DNA from: Cotesia glomerata | Taxonomy: Eukaryota > Arthropoda > Insecta > Hymenoptera > Braconidae | Assembly (NCBI RefSeq): GCF_020080835.1 | Contig: NC_058158.1 | Span: 32,754,305-32,818,304, forward strand | Length of the DNA stretch: 64,000 nt | Direction of reading: 5' to 3' | Notes under the pieces: generated by a model | Told to the model about the DNA's origin: nothing | Seen by the model: only the letters and a program-made list of their open reading frames with translations | Databases searched by the model: none | Shown: one piece after another, positions 36,475 to 49,473 of the stretch | Layout: each line of letters opens with the position of its first letter | Position numbering within the stretch: the first letter of the stretch is position 1 | Program-made: the position numbers and the translations under genes

Positions 36475-38232
36475 CAGAATAAAATTTTCTATAATTAAAT
36501 TTAAAATTCTTGAAAATCATTTCATTACGTGACTAATTAAAAAAAAATTTTCACTCTTTCTATTTAAAATTGTTACGTAAAATTTTTAAAATAGCGGAAA
36601 TTTTTTGTAGTAAACAACAATACCAGTCAATTGTAAGCGACAATATACTATATATAATATGTCATAATAGGTTGTAGATAATTAGCTTACTTAGCTACTA
36701 TTTAAATTGGATAATGACATTGAACCGACCACGATAACACAAAACTTATTGTCAACACCGGAGTGGAAACTTTAATGATACTAGTTTTTTAGTCTAGCGT
36801 ATAAATATATTACTTGTAAAAATTCCTAGTTAAATTCTTCAGTGACATAATAGAAATTTATTCACATTCTTAATTTAAAAAGAAAGAGAGGATAAGAATT
36901 ATTTACGTACGTGTTACTGATAATGTTTAAACACGGATGCAGTAAACATCTGATTAATTCATCGGTTAATGTCTTTATTGTATTAATTCGTCATTGAGCG
37001 GTTTAAGAACCGGGTTCTCGGTACACTGCAGTAAAGAGATAAGACTGACTCTTCTTGCCTCTTCTTGTCTCTACTCGATGCGAGTACTCAGTACAGATAT
37101 ACGTGGGCTTTCGTACATGAGCATGAGTTTAGATATACCTCCAAGGCATAACCGATTGCTTTTTGCTTCGCTTCCTTTATTTTTTATTTTCCTCTTCATT
37201 CTTTGCATGGTAAGGTAATAAACATAAGAAGACTATATATATAAGACTATATATTATACGTCTATCATCCCGTATCAATGTTGTCGATTCATAAATTTAT
37301 TATTACTCATGTTGTTATTATTTGTACTATACACTACTAACACGGGAAGTCAAAAACAGCGTGACCAAGGAATGGGACGCGTAATTTTCGGGTTTGCGGA
37401 TTTCCAGTGGGGGCTCGAGTTCACGGTCGCTGAGGCATACAGGTGGTCCATAACATAACAGTCACTGCGTTTTATCCGGCAGTAAACTGGCGGCAGGCGC
37501 TCTACTCTCGGGTCTATGATTTAATACTCCCCTCTGTCTCTTTTCACAACATTTTGCCCCTCGGTTACTCTCGTTCGCGTCGGTTGTTACGAGTTTGTAA
37601 CATTATTGTTATTTATTAAATCTTCCTGCCGTCTAATTTTATAACCTTAGTTATCAAATTTTACTTTCCGCCCTCAGCCATCGACAGTGATGGTAAGAAA
37701 TGTTAGATACTAAAAATTTAGATATCAACTTTGAAATTTTTTACTTTTCACTAAAATTTTAAGTAAAATATAAATGAAACAGTCAAATTGATAAGGATTT
37801 TTATAATAGAACATTTGATTTTCTACAAAAAAACTCTCTTATAAATCTTTTGTATTTTTGATACTCTACTCAAAATTTTGATTTCAAAATTTTAAAACTT
37901 GATTCTACGCAAAAATAATGTAAATTAATTTTACAGTTTTTATTGAAATTTTTTTCCAATACAAAAAAATTAATAAAAAAAATATACGTACTCCGTTTGA
38001 TATTCTCGACAGTGATTAATAAGCGACATAAACAATATTTTTAGCGTAATAATGTTAATAAAAGTTTGTTATTAAATAATAAAGTGTTAATTTGACGTTA
38101 AAATAAAATAATAATAAGTGACAGATATATAAGTAAATGAAGATAACACGCCCGTCGACTAATCAACGTCGACGTAGATTGTACGACGCGCAGACATTTT
38201 CAAGTTGGTAAGCCGCATAACTTGGGACTCAC

Positions 38233-38324
38233 CCGCGAAAGCTCCGTAACTCTGTTAATTCATATCTAAGAAGTTCTCTGGTGGATCGCGAGGGTGAATA
38301 ACGCTCCAGATGGGAGACGAGTTT
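38233..38324 (-). CDS. Candidate internal coding exon, 92 nt
   Basis: On the minus strand a long pyrimidine tract (CCTTATCCTTATCCTTGTTC) leads to CTCACCAG at 38325. The exon ends CGCGG|GTGAGTCCC. Only one of three frames is open. It begins KLVSHLERYSPSRSTRELL and ends RYELTELRSFRG, entering in phase 0 and leaving in phase 2. The open frame continues upstream without an ATG for about 100 more codons of Ser/Phe/Pro-rich sequence, which I take to be the pyrimidine-rich intron end. The block 38140-38680 is GC-richer than its surroundings. It cannot join 20684-20568 directly, because that would create TAA; it could join through 32413-32350. No family is recognised. Confidence 0.3.
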
Positions 38325-39979
38325 CTGGTGAGAACAAGGATAAGGATAAGGGACGAAGGTGAAGTTGAAGTTGAAGCTAAAGCTAAAGCAAATAGGACGA
38401 AAAGCCCGAGATAAAGACAAAGACGAAGATGAAGACAAAGGGGTAAGAGAATGAAGGAACCGTCGAGTACATAGACGCGCAGGCGAGTAGAGGACCTGAG
38501 CCCGGGGGTGGCTTAAGAGGCTGGTCAAAGCGTGGGGGTTTATGTTCTGTATACTTGAACATCGAGGAATCGATACGACTGCCAGTGAGCCAGTACAGTG
38601 GAAGTCGAAACCCAGCGCCACCAACGCCTCCTCCGGTGGAGCTCTACGTCATTTGTCGACATCTCGTAGCTCTACTCGTATGATAGTAATTTTTTTGTTT
38701 TAGTAAAACAAATTAGCAATGTAATGACGTAATTAGTCCTTTTGATGACGTCTCTTTTATTTTACAGCACATTCTTCAATAAAATGACAATTAACTTACG
38801 GCGGCTATTGTCTAGTCTCTATTGTCTATTGTCTTGATACTCTTTTATGGATCAATGAATTCGGGGTCTCGATGAGAGTATTCCCGTGTCCTTTCATCCT
38901 ATAAAGGATTTACTTAATTGATTATACGATATCGATTAAACACGGCAATAAAATTAAATGAAGGATAAAGTCAATAGCTCGTTGACATTGCTGACAGTCG
39001 CTGATAATTTAATATCCACCAATACGGTTTTTAGTTTTTATTCTTTAAATATAAATAAATAAATTGAAGTTTTTATTGCTTGAAGGAAAGTCGATTTGTT
39101 GTTACAAATATATACCGGTGAATAAATATTTTATTTTATTAATCTCTTACTCGTTAATAAAAGTCTATTTCAATTTCAATTTATTGAATTATTTATTCAT
39201 TGGCTTAATAATTTTTATTTTATTTACTTGACGAATTGTTTTAAATACGAGATAAATATTTATCGTTTGACCAGAACTTATCAAAATTAATTCGATTACT
39301 TTGAAAACTTGAATGAATTTTTAATAATTAGATTAAGAATTTTCCGGTGGCATAATATTGAATAATATATTTATTTTATGTATTAATTAAAGTAAAAAGG
39401 ATATTATATTATACATAAAAAAAAAAAATTATTATAAAGAAATCAAGTGAGACATTTAAAGAATTTATGCACGACACTATCAGAAATTTATCAAGAAGAG
39501 AAAAGCTACATCAGAGTGACACAAATGTGCGATAATACTTCACAGTAAACTTCCGTTTGGTAGGTTACCGGTCTCGGTCTCGGTCTCGATCTCGCCCTCT
39601 TCAATCCTCAGCTCCACTCGGCAAGTTGTTACTGTCGTCATCGTATTATATCAAAGTAGAGAGTGTTAATGTCGTGATGTCGCCGTTACTGAAACGATCC
39701 CTTTCCGATTTCGCGCCGATGAAACGTTTCCCGAGCGACTAGACATAAATACCGTGCGGTAGTTGTCGCGAAACACAAATCCGATAATGCCTACCTCGCG
39801 TGACCTACCATTTCATTTTCATTTTCATTTGCTCTCGACAATCTACTAATGTAACACTTACATACTAATAGCATTTAATGAATGTACAATAAAAATTAAA
39901 ACAAATATATACATATACTTGCGACCAATTGTTATCAAGTTGAATAAATCTTCTCTCTTGTATATAATCGTATTTATTA

Positions 39980-40016
<37 letters not shown>

Positions 40017-41082
40017 TATAATACTGAAAAAAATTATCTTAATTCAAGAGAAAAATTCTGAACCAAGTAAAATTTACTTAAATCAGGAAAATTTTTTCAG
40101 TTTAAGAATTTTTCTCTTGAGTCAAATTAATTGTTTTTTTTTTTTTTTTTTTTTTTTTTTCTAATAAATTTTAGCAATAAAATCCTAATGATTAAATTCT
40201 CACAAGTAAGAAACTCAATAAATAAAACTCACAGGTAATAATTGTCATTACTTAGCAAATAAAATATTTGTGACTCGATTAACAGACAATTCATCTATCA
40301 GCGAGTCGCGAAAGGCTTGTAGGTATAGTAATAGCGCGCACAGGTCCGGGAAACACGTTGCTGACCATTAGTCTAATTTAAACAGACGTTATTCGGTCAT
40401 TGAGAGCGTTGCCACGTAATTAGCGCGGCGTAATATGGTGCGTAGCGACACAACGACACTATTATGTGTGCCCGGGAGGCCGCGGACACGACAATCGACC
40501 GGTCGACGTCCATAACACCACACGCTGTGCTATGCTCTTTAGTTATTATGTCGGTGACGCCATTTCGAGGCCTGGCACCTGTCTGATCAACGAGCTTCTG
40601 CTTTTTGCAAAATTAATTACCCGAAACAACAATTCTCGATTTAATTTCTCAATCTAAATCTCACTGTTGATGATTCTTTAATTGAAAGGTTCATTTGACT
40701 TTTAAAAATAATTAAGCAGTCAAGTGTCGCGTGCTCGGTACCATTACTTGATGCTTGATTCGAGACTACAATACTATACTCGCGGGAGAAACATCCCCTG
40801 CACTAATATTTGTATATTTGTATATACGTAGGCAATACACATAAACTAAATCGTGCCTAAACAGATTTCAATGAGGAAAGTGTCGTTTAAACTGTATAAT
40901 GACGCAAGCGGGAGCCAAAATTTAACGGCAGCAACTTTAACCCCCTTCATTCACTCTCTCAGCTCGTACGTCTCTCAAGGGTATTCACCACCGCAACGCC
41001 TCCTCATTCTCCTCTTTGTACACCAGTCCTTCTCTCTGTTCCAAATGTTCACTCATCCTTTTGCTTTCCTGCTTTGTATATT

Positions 41083-41115
<33 letters not shown>

Positions 41116-44100
41116 TGCTGATGTGCGCGAGCGCGTATCCATAATGGCTGCCGTAAAATATTCATCGCGAAAATTAGTCGTCTGATGATAGATAATGTAT
41201 CCAGTGTTATAAAACGTTTATTTATTTAATAAATTCATTTATAAATATTTATCCTATTATTTTTTTATAAATATTTATGAAATAATTAGATAATAATAGT
41301 CGGAATATTATATAAAAATATTACATATTTTTATTTATTTAATAGCTAACTGTTGTTGGTTTATATTTAATTTTTTTCTTGATAGTCCATATGGAAAAAT
41401 TTATATAGAAGTATGAAAAATATATTAAGCAGGCACGACAATAAAAACATCATTTGCGTGCAAGTAATTAAATGATAGAGAGAAAAAGCAACACTAAAAA
41501 TCGATGGATTATTTATTAAACCGTAAATTAATTTCATAAATGTTTCGGACGTAATCTCGAAGATAAAATGTGTCCGAGACGTAATAACTAAGTGTAAGAC
41601 GTGGGTATTAAATATGAGCAACACGAAGCCCCTGAGCTCATATCTGAAGGTGGCTTCTCGGTCTCCACTGCTCTGTTTAACACACACATATATATACACA
41701 TAAAGGTGTATACTGTTTCTTGTGTAGCATAGTGAGGTAAGGATTATCCGCGCTAGAAGACAGAGAACGGGGCTTCACGCCTCATCGTCTGGAAAATAGC
41801 TTAGTGCTTACAATCACTACCCCTCACTCCCTTCTCTGTCTTCCGTAGGATCTTCTGTTACTTTGTCTTCAGACCAGACATCCAATACAGAGCCGGAAAA
41901 TTTAATCATTTTTTCGCTAATTGATTTCATGAAAAACGACTTTTTTATTATTATTTTTTTTATATACGAAAAACGTGATGATAACAAACGTTGGATATTT
42001 TTCTTTGTTTTCCTTATCATTATCACCTTGGAAACTTTTCGCGACGCCTTTCGATACAAATCACCAAGAATAAAAAACAAAATTGCATTCACTCAGCCAA
42101 ATGATTTGTTCCCTTCCGTCACTTAAAACTTCCGCGAAATCCACGTGAGTGTGTAACGCGATGATGTATTAACTTAAAAGTAAGTTAAGTTATCCTTATC
42201 CCTAACCGCGTGTGTATATAAAATTCACGACAAAACGTGAGGTGATATTTAAGTTTGCTTTTAAATTTATGTCCCTGATGCGAGTACCAATACAACTATT
42301 TATACGAATAGTATAAATAGAGGAAGGAACAAGCGCACAATAAAAGGGAAGTCCAGGCTATTGGTTTCTCAATTTCCCATATATAGAGTAGAGTATAGTT
42401 GAGTTTAGTTGTCTATATGTCTATACCCTCTTTGAGTACTCAGAGTTGTAGTACTAGAGCACTCAATATCAAACTAAAGTCTCGTCTCCTTTTCTTCCTT
42501 TGGAGGTGGATAGGGTGATATTGGGTCTATCATACAACCAAAACATTCTCTTGTTCACCAACAAACTATACACAACTTCATAACCCTCTTAACTCCTCAA
42601 TTGCATCGCGTAACCATTACCGTGTGCTTCATAAACCTCGGGCCACTTTGTTGTTTGAATGGACCGTTAACTCGATCCCTCCAAGGACTTTCGACATTAA
42701 GGAATATGTAAATTGATCCGGCTCCTTTCCTTCAGTGCCTGAACTAAACTGCTAATTTACCACAAACTTTATTTGCATTGCTATTATTTATTTGCGGAAC
42801 CCTTCACTCTGGAATTTAATATATTAATTATAAATATTTTTCAATTTTTTCCTCCACGAAAAAACATACTTAAACTATGCGGTATCTTAATTGTACTAAT
42901 AAGTACATTGAATGATTAAAATCGTAGTAAATAATCGGTGTGCAATCTACATTAACCAAGCATGCGTATATTATCTATTGAAGATCTCTCAGAGAACGCA
43001 CACGTGCAAGTCTTTGGATCACCGACTTTGATCTCATGTTAAAGCTTATGCTTATGCTTATGCTCACGTATGTGCGAATAGAGAAACGTAATTTACTTTT
43101 TAAATGTCGGCTGTAAGTGCATGCACGTGCGGTGACACAAATATGTGGACATTGTACCGCGTTAAGTGTTGAAAAAAAAAATAAGACGAAGACAATAAGG
43201 GCCATATACTAACGCTCGAGGTAATGGAAGTCCAAGACATTGACCACATGATTATGGATACCAAAGACGTGCTTATTCTCAGCTCTGTTTCTACGGCTGA
43301 TGTGTTATGTGCAATGAAAAAATAAACGAGAGTCACGCGATGCCACGAGTCGATTTTACCACCGAGTCTTGTGTGTGGAAAAGACAAGTATCATATGTTA
43401 TGGAAAGAATAAGAGAGTATGCAATGAGAGAAACTACATTGACTCCTGTACCCACTACTGACGAGGTAGACTAATCAGCGACAGGCATCTTTCTCAGTAC
43501 AACACGGCTTCTTCTCATCTCCCTGGGGCCTAGGGCACGTCTACTCTTTATTCTCAATAAGAAACCATCCAGCGTTAGAAAACAAAGTAACTAACTTGTA
43601 TATATATTTATTTGTTCAAAAGATATTCCGAGAGTGTATTGTGGTGTAAGGAGAACTAGCCGCTTGGGAAAACAAAATTTAAAAGAAAATAAAAAAATCT
43701 GAGTGTATATAGTTGAAAATGGAAATTCTTGAAAGCGTCCAGGGGACCTCGAGCGCACCAAGAGACTTTTAAAAAAACAATTTACGTAGTCCCGTTCACA
43801 GAAAATATAAATATATGAAAAAAAGAGAGACGAGATAAAAGTTTTAGCGAGTTATACGGATCTCGAAAGTTTTGAAAAGTTTTCAAATGGAATTCAATGT
43901 CTAACGTCGCTCTTGAGTTTGCTCAAATAGGAAATGTCTACGTCTCTTGGTATTTTAAAACCCGTATAGTTCACTACTCTTGCTCTTATTAGAGTTCTAC
44001 TTCTCTGCTCCCGGTCGTTCTTCTCGCTCTCTTTTGCGCTTAGGTGGCATCGTGATAATATGTAAATATTCCGTTATCACCGGTTGCCCGCCGCATAGCA

Positions 44101-44441
44101 GCCCCCGAAGTTTGGACCGTCGAGAGCAGCCCAGCAGCATAGCAATAGAACGAGCACAGGCGAGCGATTATTCCGAGCGCGTAGTAACTCGTGCAATTAC
44201 CCGGCTTACGACAAATCGATAGCTTTTAATTACCAGGGGATATTTGTGAGAGCTGAGGGTGCGAGAAAATTTCAGGATTCTGCTTGTCTTCAACCAAGAA
44301 TAATTGCCCATTTAATCGGCTATTAGAACCAACATTTATTTTTTGATACCCTTTAAACCTATTTTATTTATCTTCTTTTTATTGTTTTAAGACTAATTAA
44401 AATTAGTTATTTTCATTATAATTCTAATCGATCTAATATTA
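38325..44441. other. Non-coding stretch, low-complexity rich
   Basis: It contains TCTCGG repeats near 39572-39593, TTTCA repeats near 39811-39830, T-runs at about 39982-40014 and 40134-40160, a short (TA)n tract near 41093-41115, and GC-richer blocks near 40.4-40.6 and 43.9-44.2 kb. None of the open frames (up to 110 codons) has a supported start, splice context or domain. Confidence 0.5.
40041..40127. repeat. Imperfect palindrome between two T-runs
   Basis: AATTCAAGAGAAAAATTCT at 40041-40059 is answered by AGAATTTTTCTCTTGAGTC at about 40105-40123. The interior holds AACCAAGTAAAATTT-like motifs shared with the element at 36278. T-runs on both sides suggest a decayed inverted-repeat element. 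Confidence 0.55.
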
Positions 44442-46303
44442 GGGGAGGGAGGGGGGGGGACAAAATGGGTACCCCCAAAATTTCGTAAGAAAATTTTTTT
44501 TTCCAAAAAGCTCTTTCAGCTTCCTAAAATATATTGTAACGAAATTTCCTACAATTTAAAAGAAAAAAAAATTTTTTTATTAAAAAAACAAAAAAAATTT
44601 TTTTTTTCTAACTTTTCTTACAGTAATTTTTATCGTCATTGTGCATCGTAATAAATTTTTTTTCACATCTACGATTAGTTTTTCTAAATTTTTAAGTTCT
44701 CGCTTTACAAATGAATGATTAAAAAAAAAAAAAAAAAATCGGGGAGTCATTGGTTCTATGCCAGTTTCCAAAAATCAAGTTCTAATCTGATCTTCACATT
44801 TTTAAGGTCCTAGGAACTAGTTCTTAATATTCATAAGAGGATATCTGTCGGCGTGTGTGTATGTGAGTGTAAACCTCTAATGTGTCGAAGAAAAATCTTA
44901 CACAGAAAGAAAAATTTCTTGACTGGAGAACAAAATTCTTGGCTCAAGAAAATTTTCAGGTGCCTGAAGGAAGACTGAAATTGTGTTGCCCGAAATAAAA
45001 ATTTTTCTTGAAATTTTATTCTTGGTGGAAGTAATTTTTTCTTAATTCAAATTATCATAAATACTTGATGCAATAAATTTTTACATTTGATCAAGATTTT
45101 TAGATACTTTAGGGAAGCAGTGCCACCTACTTCAGCTGAGAAAAAAATTTTCTCACCTTGAGAAAATTTTTCTCTTGAATATTTGATACCCATTTTATAT
45201 TATTTTAGCGTGCAATTATACATATTGAATGAAAAAAAATGATTCAACATTATTTGATCTTCCCATTTGATATGTTAATCAATAAAAATATTAATGAAAA
45301 TTTACTTCTATCTTTATATTTAATTTTTTGGAGCAAGAGGCTGAATTTTCTCAAAACAAGAAGATTTTCTTGACTTAAATAAATTTTCTTGGATCAAGAT
45401 TCATATTTCTTAAAACAAGAGAGTTAATTTTGTTGGAATAAGTGAAATTTCTTGTGTCAAAAAGAAAATTTTTTTTTTCGCTCAAGGAAATAATTAGGAA
45501 GAAAAATATTTTCTTGGCTCGAGTGAACCTTTTTTTCTGTGTAAACTAACCATTCTAAAAGAATGTCTTTTTCAAATAACTTCGATATTTATTCTCGGAT
45601 AATTTTTGATGTCATAATTTAACTATCAATGCTCAGAAAACTGTGTCAGAGGCCGCCAATTTCTTGAAAATCATTTGGTGGGCTTGTGAGATATTTAATT
45701 TAAAAAGTAAGATCTTTAGGCCTACAAGATCATTCAACTTGAAAAAATTTTCCTGAATCCCTAAACCAAGAAAGAGAGTGCAAAAAAATTACGAATGTTT
45801 TTTTTTGTGCTATTGCTTGGAATTGCGTGAGAACTATGTCTAAAAAATTTTTCACCGGGAGATCCAAAAATTAGAATTTTCTCAAGGGAACTCTTTTTTT
45901 TATCTTGATATTATTTTTACTCAAGCGAAACCCGTCAAAAATTACTACAAAATTAAAAAATTTTTTTTGCTACCTCAATTTTTGTTAGGAGTATATTACG
46001 TCAACTATAACAATGTTTCTTTTTTGGGTGATTTGTTCATCTCTTTGGGTTCTTTCGTAGACTTATCGATAAGAAAATGTTATTTTTTTAACGACATTTC
46101 ATTTTCGGATAATGAAACTTTTTTTTTCACTTTTTCAGGGGGTACCCCATTTTGCCCGCAAAAAAAAAATTTTTTTTTCTACGGCAACTTGAAATTTGAT
46201 TATTTTCCTTCAATTACGACTGAAAACGAGAAAAATCAGCATATTTAAGTCCTTAAAATCATAACGGTTTCTTAAGTACCCCATTTCGCCCCCCCCCCTC
46301 CCC
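44442..46303. mobile_element. Element B, copy 1 (TA-flanked, G-run termini)
   Basis: The left end is TA|GGGGAGGG plus a G-run, then ACAAAATGGGTACC. The right end is the inverse, GTACCCCATTTCGCC plus a C-run and CCTCCCC|TA. TA on both sides fits a Tc1/mariner-type target. Copy 2 at 61627-63303 is in the opposite orientation. An extra internal ACCCCATTTTGCCCGC motif repeats the terminal sequence. A 93-codon frame at 45967-46248 matches a 74-codon frame in copy 2, but nearly all differences change the amino acid, so it is probably not a maintained gene. A later insert lies at 44898-45544. Confidence 0.85.
44898..45544. mobile_element. Insert nested in element B copy 1
   Basis: The ends TTACACAGAAA and TTTCTGTGTAA are inverse, and each includes a flanking TA. 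The interior has many short CTTGA/TCAAG motifs in both orientations and no coding capacity. The corresponding point in copy 2 lacks it, so it entered after the two B copies separated. Confidence 0.75.
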
Positions 46304-48761
46304 TAATAATAATTTTTCACATCATTGATCACAAATTCTGTGTTTATTATTATTTTTATTTTAGAAATTTTTTAAATAATAATAATAATAGAAATAAAAT
46401 GATAATCATAAAGCACAAATGGCGACACGGTAGCGACTAAATTTATATATAGACTCTCAGAAGCCGGCTTCCTTCTTCTCTTTATAGCAACGTTGATGCT
46501 TCCTCCTCCTCAATTTGGCGCACGGTGGAACTTTTAAAATGATTAGCTATTAAAATCCCGATAATTACATATAATCAAAAGCCCAGGGAGTGTCCTCTGC
46601 ATATACTTATATTTATATATGTATATATACATTATACATTTTACGTTGGATAGTCGGTATCCTACAACATAAAACAACACTTGTCTCGTTCTTTCCTCTC
46701 GACTTTACTCACATTCAAGTATTTTCTGTCTTCTGTCCTCTTCATATACACTTAGGTATAGCAGAGGCACCTTTATTCGCGTACAGTATAATGCTAGCCG
46801 GTTGGTTGGCTGGTTGGTTGCCGCAAAAGCGAGAGGAAGAACATGCACATTATAAAAAAACCCTAATAACTGTTATCCATGATCTTGGGATATCCCGAGC
46901 CATACAGGAGCACATACGTTTAGTTTTAAAAGAGGTGGGGGTCGAGAGAAGACAAAAAATAAATAATAAAAAACAAAAAAATTAGTAGTGGATATGAGGT
47001 CCAAGAAGCTAAGAGATGAGAACTAAACTGCTACTCCAGTAGTTGCCATTAAATAGATAATGGCTTTAAAAATACTTTTTATCGAATATTTTCATTATCG
47101 GGCTGAGGCTTTCAGTTAAATAATTCAATAAAATTTAAATTTACCCCACCAAATGAGGTTTGTAATTAAAAATTTAATTTAATTGTTAATCTTGGGACTT
47201 ATTATAACGAATGACTTGAAAGATGCACTCCACAAAATATAATACGGTGAGAAAATAACAAGGGAGTTACGCATTAGACATGGTGCTTCCTGCGCTAGTG
47301 CCGTTTCGTGGTCGAGGCAATGAGAAAATTTGAAAAAAATATTATTAACGATAGCTTGAGAAACGCATTAACAACTGTAATAATAATAATAATAAGTAAT
47401 GACAATAGCAATAATAAACGATAGTAGTATTTAACAGGCAGAAATAAAAATAATTAATTAAGAAATATAAACATAAATAATTAAATGCTCCGTACACATG
47501 TCGTTATGCGCGATTACTTTACATACAAAATTCCTAATGCATACCCAACCATAGAGGAATTTAAATTCTAATAAAAATATCGGTGGATAAAAATAATTTA
47601 TTTATTAAATAAAAAGTAACCCTAGTTCTCAGAGAGTGTGATCGGCTGGTATAGATTTAACAGTAAGATCTTTTCCCAGCTGGTTGCACAATCAGTGACA
47701 ACGGATCCAACGGATTCTTTTCTCTTCTCATTTTCTAGTCCTTTGCACACTTACACACATACGCACACTCATACGGCAAATATATGTCTCTAGTTACTCA
47801 AAGTCACTTAACATATCTTAAGGCACGATAACTCGAGTCGATGCACCGAGATCTTTAATTGTACATTAATCATGCACCCAAGAGAAATTACTGTGGCGCC
47901 AACTTGTGTTGCTAAGTTAAGTTTAGAAATTATTAATTATTATTTATCAATTTATTAAAAATTTAAAGAAACTAATTCCGTTGATAAATGTATCAAATAA
48001 TGGATAATAAATAATAAATAATTTAATAAAGAAGAATAAGGATGAGGGATACTGTTAAAGTTGGTGAAGGTGAGTACGCGGGAGAAGAGATGAAGATTGT
48101 GGTGAGATAGGCCGCCTGACGCCACCGTCAAAACTGGTAGGCCTTGAAGAATTATGCGAACTATTCTCGCCGTAGTTTGTCCGCCGTAAATTTACGAAGG
48201 CTACTATACATATACATATACATAAGCCCATAATATGTGTTCGACTATTCTACTATACTCTAGCACTAGATGAACCATTCTCGGTAGGCTCGTCTTGAGG
48301 AATCGATTCTCCACGCGATTATCGATCTCACGCACATCGACGGAATTTAAAAAGTGTACATCAGTATAATGCGGGCAAAATTAATAAAATAAAAAAAACT
48401 AAAAGTTATATTATGTGATATGAAGGTATATTTATATTTATGATCATCAGATATTTATTTTTGTATCGTGGAGATTGCGTAACAAGCTCTACTCAACAGA
48501 CTTGGTTTAATAAATAGCGCGGAGACAAGAGAGAAGATTGGACATTGATGCGAGTCTTTACGTTTCACCATGTTGGGATTCATCAAAGCTAACAACGAGA
48601 ATATTTATTATTATATATTTATATATGTATGTAGTATGTAGAAGAACGAGAGACCAGGAGATAAAGATAGACGTATCTATATTATATTTATGCAGAAATT
48701 TGCTGCGTCATCAACCGGCGATGCTCATCGTGGGAGTCTGATGGTTTTAGTTATCTCTTAC

Positions 48762-48816
48762 CTTGTACTGCTAGCGTAGTACTATTCACCAGAGATATGT
48801 CTTTCGTCATTTGCAT
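48762..48816 (-). CDS. Weak candidate first coding exon, 55 nt
   Basis: On the minus strand ATG at 48816-48814 opens MQMTKDISLVNSTTLAVQ and reaches the donor CAAG|GTAAGAGAT at 48762 in phase 1. The frame is also open for about 28 codons upstream of the ATG (back to TAA). Joining to 20684 would complete a Gly codon and continue KWCQRRTEW. An acceptor GTTTAG at about 48830 is possible but lacks a pyrimidine tract, so I treat the exon as a first exon. The splice donor is good; everything else is weak. Confidence 0.2.
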
Positions 48817-49445
48817 TCGACGGTTGTTACTAAACGGCAATCGGTTGTCCGTTCTTGCGTTTTTAATGCGTTGACTCTCAACATTACTCCTAACATTTGT
48901 TTAAATTTATATACAAGACAACAAAAAATAAATAAATTGCCGAATGCACTTCAATCCCGAGGATTTTATTTGAGAAAAGACCTCCCTGATGACAGCAATT
49001 TAACCTATCGTTGAGTGTACCTGGAATCTGGACAGTAATATATAAGCCTGAGTCCCGTTTATCTCAACGAGGAAGTCCAGGCAAATGGACGTAGCTATCT
49101 TAACGCAGTTGGTTCGGTCCACTTTTAAATTTATACAATAAAAATTTTATACTATCATTTATTTGCAATCATTTTTAATTAATTTTGTTGGTGGTTTTTA
49201 ATAAAAATTTGCCTGAAGAGTGACTCGTTGTATTTTATATTAAACCGCGTAGAAAAGTCTTTGGTTCCAGGTCTTGAGTGTAGGGTAGGACAGAGGAGAC
49301 TTGCACGAGTTTCATGAATTTAAATGAAATTCTTCGGGAAAAAGATAAAAATAAGAAAAGAGAATAAAAATCGAGTTTAATATTATTTTTTGAGTGAATG
49401 GAGCAATCTCTGGGGATAAATTTCGTTCTTTATTTATTTTATCAT

Positions 49446-49473
49446 ATAACATTATGTCATATGATAATGTTAT
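49446..49473. repeat. Short perfect-arm palindrome
   Basis: ATAACATTAT, an 8-nt spacer GTCATATG, then ATAATGTTAT. The A/T-rich stem is not followed by a T-run and has no obvious role. Confidence 0.7.

Larger units (their letters stand above)
32414..38232. other. Non-coding stretch with microsatellite, duplication and small elements
   Basis: Besides the separately listed TA tract, 159-bp duplication and element at 36278, there is a GC-richer block at about 35450-35930. It contains plus-strand GTGAGT donors, but its only ATG frame there is about 12 codons long. A 117-codon open frame at 33128-33481 ends in low-complexity Lys/Ile/Leu runs and is probably chance. Confidence 0.5.

Noticed and set aside
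45967..46248. Open frame shared by both element B copies (with 61682-61906)
   Set aside because: The nucleotide sequences are close, but by eye about eleven differences change the residue and only about one is silent. That is the opposite of purifying selection, so the frame is shared by descent and not maintained.
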